A DNA stretch of 64,000 nucleotides from Flavobacterium sp. UBA5153 (lineage in GTDB: Bacteria > Bacteroidota > Bacteroidia > Flavobacteriales > Flavobacteriaceae). The stretch covers positions 1-64,000 of the forward strand of contig DHXP01000057.1 in the NCBI GenBank assembly GCA_002413745.1, written 5' to 3'. A program made the position numbers and the translations under genes. The notes below the pieces were generated by a model that was given only the letters and a program-made list of their open reading frames with translations, had not been told where the DNA came from and ran no database searches. Shown one piece after another: positions 51,639 to 60,827 of the stretch (within the stretch, counting starts at the first letter, position 1; each line of letters starts with the position of its first letter).

Positions 51639-52277
51639 TTAAAGCACCTTTTTCAACACTTCTTTCAACTCGCTCAGCATCATTGCCGTAGCTCCCCAAA
51701 CTATATGCTCATTGATTTTGAAAGCCGGCATAATGCTATTTTTCGAATAAGAAGTTGACATTTCGGTGTTTACGATTATCTCGTCACTTAAAAAATCAGA
51801 CAATGGCAATTCAATTATATTCGCCACTTCGACAGCATCAGGAATAAATATAATTTCCTCCCTGCAAATTCCCAAAAACGGATACACCATAAAATTACTC
51901 GGCGGAATATACAAATGGGTAAAAGACCTGACAATATCGATGATGTCAGGATGAATTCCAATTTCTTCGTGGGTTTCACGCAAAGCCGTATTTTCAAAAG
52001 TTTCATCCTTTGGTTCGTATTTGCCGCCCGGAAAAGCTATTTGGGCAGAATGGACGCCTTCATAAGAATTCCGAACGATGAGCACCAAATGTGTCTTTCC
52101 TTTTTTAGGATAAAACAACATCATGACGGCGGCAAATTTTGGATTTTTGCTCTCCATTTCCAAATTTTTTAAAGTTTCGATTCTCTCCGGTGGAGCCATT
52201 TTATAATGCGCTTCTCCGGCAGGAAGTTTTGCTTCAGTTAATTTTGGAACATATTTTAAAAATTCTTGAAAATCCAT
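51639..52277 (-). CDS. NUDIX hydrolase (CoA pyrophosphatase-like)
   Basis: 212 residues from 52277 (MDFQEFLKYVPKL). NUDIX box GGKYEPKDETFENTALRETHEEIG, split over its acid residues, and the upstream LVLIVRNSYEGVHSAQIAFPGG segment is typical of CoA-diphosphatases. Probably recycles CoA or removes NADH. Operon with the acyltransferase. Confidence 0.88.
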   Translation of the reverse strand: MDFQEFLKYVPKLTEAKLPAGEAHYKMAPPERIETLKNLEMESKNPKFAAVMMLFYPKKGKTHLVLIVRNSYEGVHSAQIAFPGGKYEPKDETFENTALRETHEEIGIHPDIIDIVRSFTHLYIPPSNFMVYPFLGICREEIIFIPDAVEVANIIELPLSDFLSDEIIVNTEMSTSYSKNSIMPAFKINEHIVWGATAMMLSELKEVLKKVL

Positions 52278-52287
52278 AATCAAAGCC

Positions 52288-52295
52288 TATTTTTG
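52288..52295 (+). promoter_or_regulatory. possible -7 box for the DUF4268 gene
   Basis: TATTTTTG followed by CACATTGG, 123 bases before the DUF4268 start. The leader would be long, so this is uncertain. Confidence 0.4.
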
Positions 52296-52418
52296 CACAT
52301 TGGAAAGTGTTATAAATATAGTCCAGAAAATTATAATGTGCAAATTTTCGTAAATCAAAAAAAGCAGTAGTTTCAATGGAAATGAAGATAACAACAACAA
52401 TTTTAAAACTTAATATCA

Positions 52419-52862
52419 ATGTATAGCAAAGAGGAAACCCAAAGGTTAAAACGGGAATTCTGGGTTGCTTTCGCCGAAAAATATCCCAGAAAATGGGTTT
52501 TATACGACACGAAAATCAAGGACTTTTCTTTTAAATTTTACGTTGACAACAAAAAAGCGCAAGTTTTAATAGATATTGAACATCGAAATGATGACAAACG
52601 GATTGCCTATTTCGAAAAAATGGAATCCTTAAAAAACATACTGGAAGACGATTTTATTAAAGATTTGGTTTTCGAAAAAGACTTTACCCTCGAAAACGGA
52701 AAAACAATCAGCCGAATCTGGGTCGAAAAAACAGGCGTTAGTGTCAGCAACAGAAACTATTGGGATGAAATTTTCGATTTCTTCAACGAAAAAATGCATG
52801 CTGCCGAAATGTTCTATTTAGAATACGGAGATTACATCAAGGATTTAGAAATGAACACTTAA
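52419..52862 (+). CDS. DUF4268 protein
   Basis: 147 residues: KREFWVAFAEKYPRKWVLYDTKIKDFSFKFYVDNKKAQVLIDIEHRN, ISRIWVEKTGVSVSNRNYWDEIFDFFNEKM. Resembles the C-terminal domain of DUF4268 proteins, a PD-(D/E)XK-like protein family; here it stands alone. Function unknown. Confidence 0.8.
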   Translation: MYSKEETQRLKREFWVAFAEKYPRKWVLYDTKIKDFSFKFYVDNKKAQVLIDIEHRNDDKRIAYFEKMESLKNILEDDFIKDLVFEKDFTLENGKTISRIWVEKTGVSVSNRNYWDEIFDFFNEKMHAAEMFYLEYGDYIKDLEMNT

Positions 52863-52863
52863 A

Positions 52864-53094
52864 TCACGGTTTAGGATACCGTTTTCTAATATTCCTTATT
52901 AATTCTTCGAGACCGTTGAGTTTTAGTTCGTAAACCAGTTGCAATTGCTCGCCTAATTCTCCTTTCGGGAAGCCTTTATTGCTGTACCAAACCACATAAT
53001 ATTCGGGTAAATCTATGAGATATTTGCCTTCATATTTACCGAAAGGCATTTTGGTATGGGCAAGTTTGATAAGTTGTTTTTGGTTTTTGTCCAA
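52864..53094 (-). CDS. DUF3820 small protein
   Basis: 76 residues: IKLAHTKMPFGKYEGKYLIDLPEYYVVWYSNKGFPKGELGEQL. The MPFGKYxGxxxxDLPxxYLxW pattern is the DUF3820 signature, also seen at the end of the exonuclease at 21370. Function unknown. Confidence 0.88.
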   Translation of the reverse strand: MDKNQKQLIKLAHTKMPFGKYEGKYLIDLPEYYVVWYSNKGFPKGELGEQLQLVYELKLNGLEELIRNIRKRYPKP

Positions 53095-53161
53095 GTCTAA
53101 AAGTTTAGGGTTTGAATGTTTAAGGTTTAAAGTTCAACCTGAAAACTGATTACTGTGACTG

Positions 53162-53179
53162 TCCCGATAGCTATCGGGA
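53162..53179. repeat. CCCGATAGCTATCGGG palindrome, intergenic copy
   Basis: TCCCGATAGCTATCGGGA, identical to the copy inside the radical SAM gene. Confidence 0.85.
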
Positions 53180-53185
53180 ACTAAT

Positions 53186-53587
53186 TTACTTCCAATTAAA
53201 AGTGATTTTCTTTTCAATTTCAGGATGCAAACTGTAAAAAACAGGGCAAGTTGTTGCCGTTTTTTCGAGTATTATTTTGGTTTTTTCATTAGCTGAAATC
53301 TCCATATTGAAAACCACGTGGATTTCGGTGATTCTCCGTGGTTCAATCCCCATTACTTTAGTAACTTCGGCCGTAGAGCCTGAAAAATCAATCCCCATAG
53401 CATTTGCCTTAATTCCCATTACGGTAAACATACAACTTGCCAAGGCATTTGCCACGGTATCCGTTGGTGAAAAAGCCTCGCCTTTTCCGTTATTGTCAAT
53501 TGGTGCATCTGATATGATTTCGCTTCCCGATTGCAAGTGAATGGATGAGGTGCGTAAATTGCCTAAATAGGTTACATTGGATATCAT
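53186..53587 (-). CDS. OsmC-family peroxiredoxin-like protein
   Basis: 133 residues. Family cysteines in LASCMFTVMGIKA and TTCPVFYSLHPEIEKKITFNW. Likely reduces organic hydroperoxides. Follows LysM/PBP1 by about 120 bases, in which a repeat lies. Confidence 0.88.
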   Translation of the reverse strand: MISNVTYLGNLRTSSIHLQSGSEIISDAPIDNNGKGEAFSPTDTVANALASCMFTVMGIKANAMGIDFSGSTAEVTKVMGIEPRRITEIHVVFNMEISANEKTKIILEKTATTCPVFYSLHPEIEKKITFNWK

Positions 53588-53639
53588 ATTTTTTAATCTC
53601 TTATTTCATTATTTCGTTAAAAATTCCGAAAATTGAACA

Positions 53640-53692
53640 CTGTCCCTCGCTTTAGCCTGTCTTGAGCGAAGTCGAAAGGCTCGAGATGACAA
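53640..53692. repeat. repeat CTTGAGCGAAGTCGAAAGGCTCGAG
   Basis: Diverged member of the TCGACTGCGCTCGAG family, between OsmC and the LysM/PBP1 gene. Confidence 0.6.
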
Positions 53693-53708
53693 ACTGATTA
53701 CTGAACAC

Positions 53709-55637
53709 TTATTTCGCTTCTTTTATGGTTAAATCGGTATCATAATATAAGACATACACTCCTTTATTAGTATATCCACCATCTCCTTTTTTATAATATT
53801 CAAACTTGTTGTCCACTTGTTCCGTTGCAACGGTTTCCGCCGTTTCCTGATAACTTTGGCCTTGCGTTAATCGCATCATGGTGTCGAAAGTGACATCAAA
53901 ACCCCGAGTGGCATAGGTTGATGGGTAAATGTTGTTTTTCTTTCTGTACTCTTTTTCAAAAATCAGAGCTTCGGGAGATTCATTTTCACGGGTTATGGAA
54001 GGATACATCAATTTTAACTTTGATAAATTCACAAAATTAATTTCATCTGTCTCCAGCGTTTCATTAGGTTCCAAAATAACCAATTGCACATTATAAGCTG
54101 TCATGGCATCTAGCATCGTTTTTATCGTCGATTTAATCATCATGGTATTCCCTGTTTCCAGAACCACATAGTTGACTTTGTCTTGCACGAACAAACTTTT
54201 CAAACTCTCGGCAGATAAACTTCCGTTTTCTTGGAGAGCCGCAAATTGCACTTCTTTCCGGTTTTGCTGAATATATTGTCTAACGGATTCTTTTTTCTTG
54301 TCGACAACCGCAATAACATTCCCTCCCTTTGATTTCATATAATCAAAAATGGCACTTTTTAAGGCTTCATTTGTTGGGATTGTTTGGTACAAATTAGGGA
54401 ATGAATTTCCTATATCCTTTGATAAAGGCGAAATCACGGGAACATTGTTTTTACCCAATAATTCGGCTGTTTTCTCGACATTGTTTTGATAAAAAGGACC
54501 AATTATGGCATCCACATTCTCAAGATTATTTTCTTGAACAATAGCGGCAACATTGGAAGTGTTTCTGGTTTCTTGAGAATCAAACAGTTGAACGTCAACG
54601 GAAATCCCAATACTCTGGGCAGAATCTATTGCCATTAAAGCCCCGGAATAAAAATCCAAAGTCATATTCAGAAACTTGTCTTTTTTCAACCGCATTGCTG
54701 TCGAATTTATGGTATCACCCTCAATTTTGGATAAATTAAAAGGCAACAGTATCACTACCTTTTTTCTGCCATTAGCACCACCTTTTTTCATCAAAGAAGT
54801 ATATACTTTTTTAGATTCTGTCTCCCGCGGAATCGAAGCCGTTGATGGCACTTTTAAAATCATCCCTACTTCAACACCATTGGCTAAAGCCGGATTAAGT
54901 TTTATTAATTCGTCTTGTTGCAAACCGGACATTTTTGACAAACCATACAAGGTTTCTTTTGACTTTACCTCATAATTTGTATATTCAATTCCTTTGGAAA
55001 CCTTTACTGGACTTGGTCTTGTAATTTCTTTCTTGGAATCAATCCCTACAATTTTATCCGTTTTTGGAACATTTCCTTTGATTATCAATTTGTATCCAAT
55101 GGGCAAATTGGGAATAACTTCTGGATTTCTTTTTTCTAATTCTGCGATGGTAATTCCATATTTTTTTGCAATGGAGTACTTTGTTTCCTTTGGAAGCACT
55201 TCGTGATAAACAACTTTTTCTTGATTTGAAGTGGCCGTTTTTAAACCATTATTTGACGGAATGAATAAGGTTTGTCCTATTTGCAAACCTAATTTTTCCA
55301 ATTCTGGGTTGGCTTTCTTTAAGGCTTCATCAGAAACACCATATTTTTTTTCGATACCGTATAAAGTCTCTTTTGGTTCAACTTTATGTGTTTTGGCTTG
55401 CAAATTTGTTTTTTGAATTCCACCCTTTTTTGGAATTAACAAAACACTGTTCGGCTTTAAACCGCTTTGGGCATCAGGATTTAATTGATAAATATCATAA
55501 GGAGTGACATTGTATTTTTGTGCAATTTGGGTTATGGTTTCTCCTTTCTCCACTTTATGAGTTGTGTTTTTTTCTTGGGAAAAAACACTAAAAGTAAACA
55601 TCAAACCACTCAAACAAACTGTTGTAAAATATTTCAT
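53709..55637 (-). CDS. LysM/PBP1 fusion protein
   Basis: 642 residues with a signal peptide. Four LysM repeats (residues about 25-70 HKVEKGETITQIAQKYNVTPYDI; 80-127; 143-188; 217-265) then a periplasmic-binding fold (DKFLNMTLDFYSGALMAIDSAQSIGI, DAIIGPFYQNNVEKTAELL, ATRGFDVTFDTMMRL). LysM would hold it on peptidoglycan; the PBP1-like part may sense a ligand. Follows guaA. Confidence 0.9.
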   Translation of the reverse strand: MKYFTTVCLSGLMFTFSVFSQEKNTTHKVEKGETITQIAQKYNVTPYDIYQLNPDAQSGLKPNSVLLIPKKGGIQKTNLQAKTHKVEPKETLYGIEKKYGVSDEALKKANPELEKLGLQIGQTLFIPSNNGLKTATSNQEKVVYHEVLPKETKYSIAKKYGITIAELEKRNPEVIPNLPIGYKLIIKGNVPKTDKIVGIDSKKEITRPSPVKVSKGIEYTNYEVKSKETLYGLSKMSGLQQDELIKLNPALANGVEVGMILKVPSTASIPRETESKKVYTSLMKKGGANGRKKVVILLPFNLSKIEGDTINSTAMRLKKDKFLNMTLDFYSGALMAIDSAQSIGISVDVQLFDSQETRNTSNVAAIVQENNLENVDAIIGPFYQNNVEKTAELLGKNNVPVISPLSKDIGNSFPNLYQTIPTNEALKSAIFDYMKSKGGNVIAVVDKKKESVRQYIQQNRKEVQFAALQENGSLSAESLKSLFVQDKVNYVVLETGNTMMIKSTIKTMLDAMTAYNVQLVILEPNETLETDEINFVNLSKLKLMYPSITRENESPEALIFEKEYRKKNNIYPSTYATRGFDVTFDTMMRLTQGQSYQETAETVATEQVDNKFEYYKKGDGGYTNKGVYVLYYDTDLTIKEAK

Positions 55638-55677
55638 CCTCTTGATAATGTAAAAAAATTAGTTTTTCAAAGATACC

Positions 55678-55722
55678 AAAACGGTATCAAATTTTATTCC
55701 AAAATCTGATACCGTTTTTATT
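55678..55722. terminator. hairpin between guaA and LysM/PBP1
   Basis: AAAACGGTATCA (55678-55689) pairs with TGATACCGTTTT (55707-55718); A/T runs on both sides. On the minus strand it would end or attenuate guaA transcripts. Confidence 0.65.
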
Positions 55723-55776
55723 TAGTTAGCATTAAAACGAATTTCTCACGAAAGCGCAAGAAATACAATTAATGTA

Positions 55777-57306
55777 TTATTCCCACTCGATAGTTGCAGG
55801 CGGTTTTGAACTGATGTCATACACCACTCGATTGACTCCTTTTACTTTGTTGATAATATCATTGGATACTTTCATCAAGAAGTCATACGGCAAATGCACC
55901 CAGTCAGCAGTCATTCCATCAGTGGATTCCACTGCACGAAGCGCCACCACTTTTTCATAGGTACGCTCATCGCCCATAACTCCCACGCTATTTACGGGAA
56001 GCAAAATGGCTCCAGCTTGCCAAACTTTGTCATACAATCCCCAAGATTTTAATCCGTCGATAAAAACTTTATCTACATCTTGAAGGATACTCACTTTTTC
56101 GGGAGTAATATCGCCCAAAATTCGGATTGATAATCCTGGTCCTGGAAAAGGATGTCTTCCCAATAATTCTGGATTTATTCCTAATGTTGCTCCCACTCGA
56201 CGCACTTCATCCTTGAAAAGCATACGCAATGGTTCCACAATTTTCAATTTCATATAATCTGGCAAACCGCCCACATTATGGTGTGATTTTATGGTAGCCG
56301 ATGGTCCTTTTACCGAAACTGATTCAATCACGTCAGGATAAATTGTTCCTTGCGCTAACCATTTCACATCTTCAATACGGTGGGATTCGTCATCAAAAAC
56401 TTCGATAAAAACTCTGCCTATTGCTTTTCTTTTTAATTCCGGGTCTTCAATTCCTGCCAAAGCATCCATAAAACGTTCCGATGAATCAACTCCTTTTACG
56501 TTTAAGCCCATTCCTTTATATTGTTCCAATACCTCGTGGAATTCATTTTTGCGAAGCAAACCATTATTTACAAAAATACAGTATAGGTTTTTGCCAATAG
56601 CCTGATGCAATAAAACGGCAGCGACCGTAGAATCTACTCCTCCAGAAAGTCCAAGGACAACTTTATCGTCTTGCAATTTCTCTTTTAATTCCGTTACCAT
56701 CTCGCTAACAAAAGCATTTGGTGTAAAGTTTTGGGGAACTTCGGCAATTTTCACCAAAAAGTTCTCCAGCATTTTTGATCCATCCGTGGAATGAAAAACT
56801 TCTGGATGATATTGAATGGCATAAGTGGTTTCCCCTTCAATTTTGTAAGCTGCAAATTCCACATCATGTGTGCTAGCAAGCTTTACTCCATTAGTTGGTA
56901 AAGCTTTGATACTATCACTATGGCTCATCCAAACTTGGCTATTCTCTGAAACGCCTTCAAAGAAAACTTCATTCTCTTTTATATAGGATAAATTGGCTCT
57001 ACCATATTCTCTGGTGTTTGAAGCAGCAACTTCACCACCACTAAAATGGGCCAAATATTGTGCTCCGTAACAAACTGCGAGTATTGGAAGTTTCCCTCTA
57101 ATTTGAGATAAATCTGGATGTGGAGCATCTTCTGAACGAACAGAAAATGGGCTTCCACCAAGAATTACTGCTTTATAACTTGATAAATCACTCGGAAAAT
57201 GATTGTAAGGAAAAATTTCGCAGAATATATTTAATTCGCGAACTCTTCGTGCAATAAGCTGTGTGTATTGCGATCCGAAATCTAAAATAAGTACGTTGTG
57301 TTGCAT
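55777..57306 (-). CDS. guaA: GMP synthase (glutamine-hydrolysing)
   Basis: 509 residues from the ATG at 57306 ([22 protein letters not shown]). GATase: Cys79 in [16 protein letters not shown] and [15 protein letters not shown]-PPase: [17 protein letters not shown]-terminal dimer domain ends [11 protein letters not shown]. Converts XMP to GMP. Leaderless: TATTTTTG ends 3 bases before the ATG. Confidence 0.97.
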   Translation of the reverse strand: MQHNVLILDFGSQYTQLIARRVRELNIFCEIFPYNHFPSDLSSYKAVILGGSPFSVRSEDAPHPDLSQIRGKLPILAVCYGAQYLAHFSGGEVAASNTREYGRANLSYIKENEVFFEGVSENSQVWMSHSDSIKALPTNGVKLASTHDVEFAAYKIEGETTYAIQYHPEVFHSTDGSKMLENFLVKIAEVPQNFTPNAFVSEMVTELKEKLQDDKVVLGLSGGVDSTVAAVLLHQAIGKNLYCIFVNNGLLRKNEFHEVLEQYKGMGLNVKGVDSSERFMDALAGIEDPELKRKAIGRVFIEVFDDESHRIEDVKWLAQGTIYPDVIESVSVKGPSATIKSHHNVGGLPDYMKLKIVEPLRMLFKDEVRRVGATLGINPELLGRHPFPGPGLSIRILGDITPEKVSILQDVDKVFIDGLKSWGLYDKVWQAGAILLPVNSVGVMGDERTYEKVVALRAVESTDGMTADWVHLPYDFLMKVSNDIINKVKGVNRVVYDISSKPPATIEWE

Positions 57307-57309
57307 GTG

Positions 57310-57317
57310 CAAAAATA
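57310..57317 (-). promoter_or_regulatory. guaA -7 box
   Basis: Minus strand TATTTTTG, then CAC and directly the ATG at 57306, so transcription would start at or within the first codon. Confidence 0.6.
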
Positions 57318-57365
57318 CTTTTTATAATTGGGATTGAAAAATTGAATTTTGAAAAAAATTTAATT

Positions 57366-58040
57366 TTATTCTTTTACTAAAATAATGGTTGCTTTAAAAC
57401 CGGTACCAAGATTCCATTGACTTGCCGATATAAGAGCTCCTTTATCGTCATATACCTTAAATTCAGCTGTGTTTGGTCCAACAGTACCTTGATTTAGTGC
57501 TTGAAAATCTATCTTGTTAAAACCTTTTTCCAGAGTTATTTCGAATCCTTGAAATTCACCCGTCATAGTAACCTCAGGAACGATTACTTTGTCATTTAGG
57601 TACACTTGAATGGCATCTCCGTCGATTTCCCCGTAATCCCGATACATCACTTTTGCTGTCAGGGAAGTCGTTTTGAAATCTCCTAAATTCTGATTTTTCC
57701 GGTATACAATTTGGTCTTCATTATCTGGTTTCTTATTCAATTTTTGAGCTATTAAATCCCCAGGATTGACAAAATCGTTTTTTGGAACCATTGAAAAATT
57801 ATTGGTTCCTCCCATCTGAAATGAATTATCCTTCTTGGGTTTTGTATTTAGAATATTGGTATTTACGAACACATTTGGGGCAATAATAGCAGGTGTTTCC
57901 GGAGTTGGAGCAACAACTTTTTTAGGTTTAAAATTAGTATTCAGAGGTGGAATTGCTTTGAATTTAGTGCTAAATTCACTTTGACCAAAGCTTTTTGAAG
58001 CAATACCAACTAAAATAATAAAAAAAAGAATCTGTTTCAT
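57366..58040 (-). CDS. secreted protein, paralogue A
   Basis: 224 residues with a signal peptide (cleavage near SKSFGQ). A Pro/Asn-rich N-terminal half, then a conserved C-terminal domain: VMYRDYGEIDGDAIQVYLNDKVIV, GFEITLEKGFNKIDFQALNQGTVGPNTAEFKVYDDKGALISASQWNLGTGFKATIILVKE (shown in parts). Periplasmic or exported; no family recognised. Neighbour at 58170 is its paralogue. Confidence 0.75.
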   Translation of the reverse strand: MKQILFFIILVGIASKSFGQSEFSTKFKAIPPLNTNFKPKKVVAPTPETPAIIAPNVFVNTNILNTKPKKDNSFQMGGTNNFSMVPKNDFVNPGDLIAQKLNKKPDNEDQIVYRKNQNLGDFKTTSLTAKVMYRDYGEIDGDAIQVYLNDKVIVPEVTMTGEFQGFEITLEKGFNKIDFQALNQGTVGPNTAEFKVYDDKGALISASQWNLGTGFKATIILVKE

Positions 58041-58169
58041 GTAATTTCAACCTTGATTAACCTGCGTTTAGAAAATTTTTAAAAATAAAATAATCTATGC
58101 TATAAAATCACAAAAATAGCATAAATTAATTTTGTTCGCCGTATTTATCGAATTGGAAAATATCCATAT

Positions 58170-58775
58170 TTATTCCTTAACCAATATAATGGTTGCTTTA
58201 TAACCCGTACCAACATTCCATTGACTTGCCGAAATAACGACTCCTTTGTCATCATAAACTTGAAATTCTGCTGTATTAGGCGAAGCGAAACCTTCGTTCA
58301 AAGCTTCAAAATCAATCCTGTTAATGCCTTTTTCTAAGCTTATTTTGAATCCTTTAAATTCTCCATCCAAAACAACTTCGGGTTCAATTATTTTACCGTT
58401 TAAATATACTTTTATCTTGTCGCCATCTACGAAAGCAGCATCCCGGTATCGAATTGTGGAGGTAAATGATTTCGTTTTGAAACTACCTAAATATTGATTT
58501 CGTCTATAGAATATACCTTTAGAATTCTCCTCTTTTTTATACAGAGTATAATCTTTAAAAAGGTCCTCAGGATTAAACTGTGGTACCGAATCTGGCTTTT
58601 TCACAACATCTGGAGGTGTGATTTTTGGTAAAACTTCTTTTGGCGGTTTTACTTTTTTAATTTTCAAGTTCTTATTTTTAGCCGGGATTGGCTCAACCTT
58701 TTTACCAAATTCATCCTGTGCATATCCATTTAGGGACATACATAGTACAATAACAAAAAATAATATTTTTTTCAT
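58170..58775 (-). CDS. secreted protein, paralogue B
   Basis: 201 residues, signal peptide ending NGYAQ. The C-terminal domain matches paralogue A at most positions (YRDAAFVDGDKIKVYLNGKIIEP, GINRIDFEALNEG, YDDKGVVISASQWNVGTG), while the Lys/Pro-rich N-terminal part differs. Tandem duplication. Confidence 0.75.
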   Translation of the reverse strand: MKKILFFVIVLCMSLNGYAQDEFGKKVEPIPAKNKNLKIKKVKPPKEVLPKITPPDVVKKPDSVPQFNPEDLFKDYTLYKKEENSKGIFYRRNQYLGSFKTKSFTSTIRYRDAAFVDGDKIKVYLNGKIIEPEVVLDGEFKGFKISLEKGINRIDFEALNEGFASPNTAEFQVYDDKGVVISASQWNVGTGYKATIILVKE

Positions 58776-59063
58776 ACCGCGCAGAGATTAGTCAATTAGT
58801 GCATATAATTTTTTAAAATAAAAATAAAAGCATAAAATCATAAAAGTGTTGCAATTAAGCTTTCCTTTATAACATTCAATTTTTGAATTTATTACATCTT
58901 AGAGAATAATGTTATTCTAAAATTAATTTACTTAACTGAGCTTTTTAATTAAAAATCGGTGTTTTTTATTTCCCTATTTTTTATAAATTGCAAAAAATAT
59001 ACCAAAATTTGGATTGTGTTTAAAAAACATTAAAAATCAACTCAATAAACTAAAATAATCAAA

Positions 59064-59450
59064 ATGAAAAGAGAAAATATCTTGACCGGTTCGCCTTGGG
59101 AAGACAAAATGGGCTATTGCCGTGCGGTTCGCATTGGCAACATTATTGAAGTATCGGGAACGGTGGCCATTGTGGATGGTGAAAAAGTAAAAGCCAATGA
59201 TGCTTATGCACAAACGTTAAATATTCTGGAAAGAATCGAAAAAGTCCTCGAAGACTTGAATGTAGGAATGAAAGACGTGATTCGCACCCGAATATTCACC
59301 ACCGATATCACAAGCTTTGAAGAGGTGGCCAGGGCACATTCCACTTTTTTTAAAGACATAAAACCGGCAACTGGCTTTTATGAAATCAGTAAACTTGTTG
59401 CTCCGGAATATTTGGTGGAAATCGAATTTACGGCCATTGTTTCGGAATAA
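59064..59450 (+). CDS. RidA-family protein
   Basis: 128 residues: SPWEDKMGYCRAVRIGNIIEVSGTVAIVDG, VIRTRIFTTDI with the conserved Arg, FYEISKLVAPEYLVEIEFTAIV. RidA hydrolyses reactive enamine/imine intermediates from amino-acid breakdown. Confidence 0.9.
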   Translation: MKRENILTGSPWEDKMGYCRAVRIGNIIEVSGTVAIVDGEKVKANDAYAQTLNILERIEKVLEDLNVGMKDVIRTRIFTTDITSFEEVARAHSTFFKDIKPATGFYEISKLVAPEYLVEIEFTAIVSE

Positions 59451-59461
59451 TTCACTTAATT

Positions 59462-59495
59462 ACACCTGACAGGTTTTAAAAACCTGTCAGGGGTG
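59462..59495. repeat. CACCTGACAGGTT...AACCTGTCAGGGGTG palindrome
   Basis: Near-perfect palindrome between RidA and ClC genes, same family as 49454-49488. Confidence 0.75.
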
Positions 59496-59510
59496 AAAAA
59501 ATAATACAAA

Positions 59511-60758
59511 ATGAACCTAAAAAAAATTATGCTTCCCACTATCAAATGGACTTTCATTTGTGTTTTGATAGGCATTTTTTCCGGGTCAGCTTCGGCATTT
59601 CTTTTGGTGGCTTTAGAATGGGCTACGCAATATAGAGAACACAATATTTGGATTATTTGGCTTTTGCCAATTGGCGGACTTATTATAGGTTTGAGTTATC
59701 ATTATTTAGGAAAGGATGTCGTGAAAGGCAATAATTTATTGCTCGAAGAATACGAAAATCCTCAAAAACCCATTCCGTTAAAAATGGCGCCCTTGGTGCT
59801 TATTGGCACTTTAATCACGCATCTTTTTGGTGGTTCGGCCGGTCGTGAAGGCACGGCGGTACAAATGGGCGGAGCAATTGCCGAACAATTCACAGGACTT
59901 TTCAAACTTGATAATTCCGACAGGAAGACGCTGATAATTTTAGGAATCAGCGCTGGATTTGTTTCTGTTTTTGGCACACCTTTGGCTGGAGCCTTGTTTG
60001 CCTTGGAGGTATTGTATTTTAGCAAAATCAGTTATAAAAGTATTATTTTATCCTTTTTGGTGGCCTATATTGCTTACTTTACCGTTGAATTCTGGCAAGT
60101 AAAACATACTATTTACCACATTCCTGTCGTACCCGAAATGACTCTAAAAATTATGCCTTGGGTAATTTTAGTCAGTGTTTTATTTGGTATGGCGTCAATG
60201 TTGTTTTCGAGATCCACCCATTTTTGGGGCAATTTATTTTCGAAAACCATAAAATATCCACCATTGCGTCCGCTTGTTGGAGGAATACTGCTAGCCCTAG
60301 TTTTTTATAGCATTGGAACCACAAAATATATTGGATTGGGAATTCCGACTATTGTAGATTCCTTTTCAAGTCCAAATGCTTCTTATGATTTTCTACTCAA
60401 AATACTTTTCACCGGTTTTACGCTTGGCGCGGGATTTAAAGGTGGCGAAGTAACCCCTCTTTTCTTTATTGGAGCCACATTTGGAAGTACTTTATCACTC
60501 ATTGTTCCCTTGCCTATTGCTCTTTTGGCAGGAATGGGATTTGTAGCCGTTTTTTCGGGAGCCACCCATACTCCTATTGCCTGTACGATTATGGGAATGG
60601 AACTTTTTGGGATAGGAAGTGGTTTATTTATTGGAATAGCCTGTTTGATTGCCTACTTTTCTTCGGGTTCAGTTGGGATATATCATGCCCAGATTGTAAA
60701 AGGGGCCAAATACAAGTTGTATCAGCGATTTAAAAGAAAATATCTTGAAGATTTTTAG
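59511..60758 (+). CDS. ClC-family chloride/fluoride transporter
   Basis: 415 residues, about ten helices. The first anion-site motif is not the usual GSGIP but KGNNLLLEEY; the gating glutamate is in GSAGREGTAVQMGG; the third motif is GFKGGEVTPLFFIGATFG. Lacks the regulatory CBS domains. The GNNLL/GREGT pattern suggests the branch that includes fluoride/proton antiporters, which I cannot confirm. No fluoride riboswitch seen in the leader. Confidence 0.85.
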   Translation: MNLKKIMLPTIKWTFICVLIGIFSGSASAFLLVALEWATQYREHNIWIIWLLPIGGLIIGLSYHYLGKDVVKGNNLLLEEYENPQKPIPLKMAPLVLIGTLITHLFGGSAGREGTAVQMGGAIAEQFTGLFKLDNSDRKTLIILGISAGFVSVFGTPLAGALFALEVLYFSKISYKSIILSFLVAYIAYFTVEFWQVKHTIYHIPVVPEMTLKIMPWVILVSVLFGMASMLFSRSTHFWGNLFSKTIKYPPLRPLVGGILLALVFYSIGTTKYIGLGIPTIVDSFSSPNASYDFLLKILFTGFTLGAGFKGGEVTPLFFIGATFGSTLSLIVPLPIALLAGMGFVAVFSGATHTPIACTIMGMELFGIGSGLFIGIACLIAYFSSGSVGIYHAQIVKGAKYKLYQRFKRKYLEDF

Positions 60759-60827
60759 TGTTGTAAAAGTTTGTTAAAACTTTAAATGATTTCAACATTA
60801 CATTAAAAAAATGTAAATTCGCAAACT

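Noticed and set aside
51589-51699. Longer acyltransferase frame reaching into the NUDIX gene
   Set aside because: It would overlap the NUDIX coding end; the start at 51588 gives the usual length.
59400-59511. Fluoride riboswitch upstream of the ClC gene
   Set aside because: The gap is only about 60 bases and is filled by a palindromic repeat; the conserved riboswitch core was not found.
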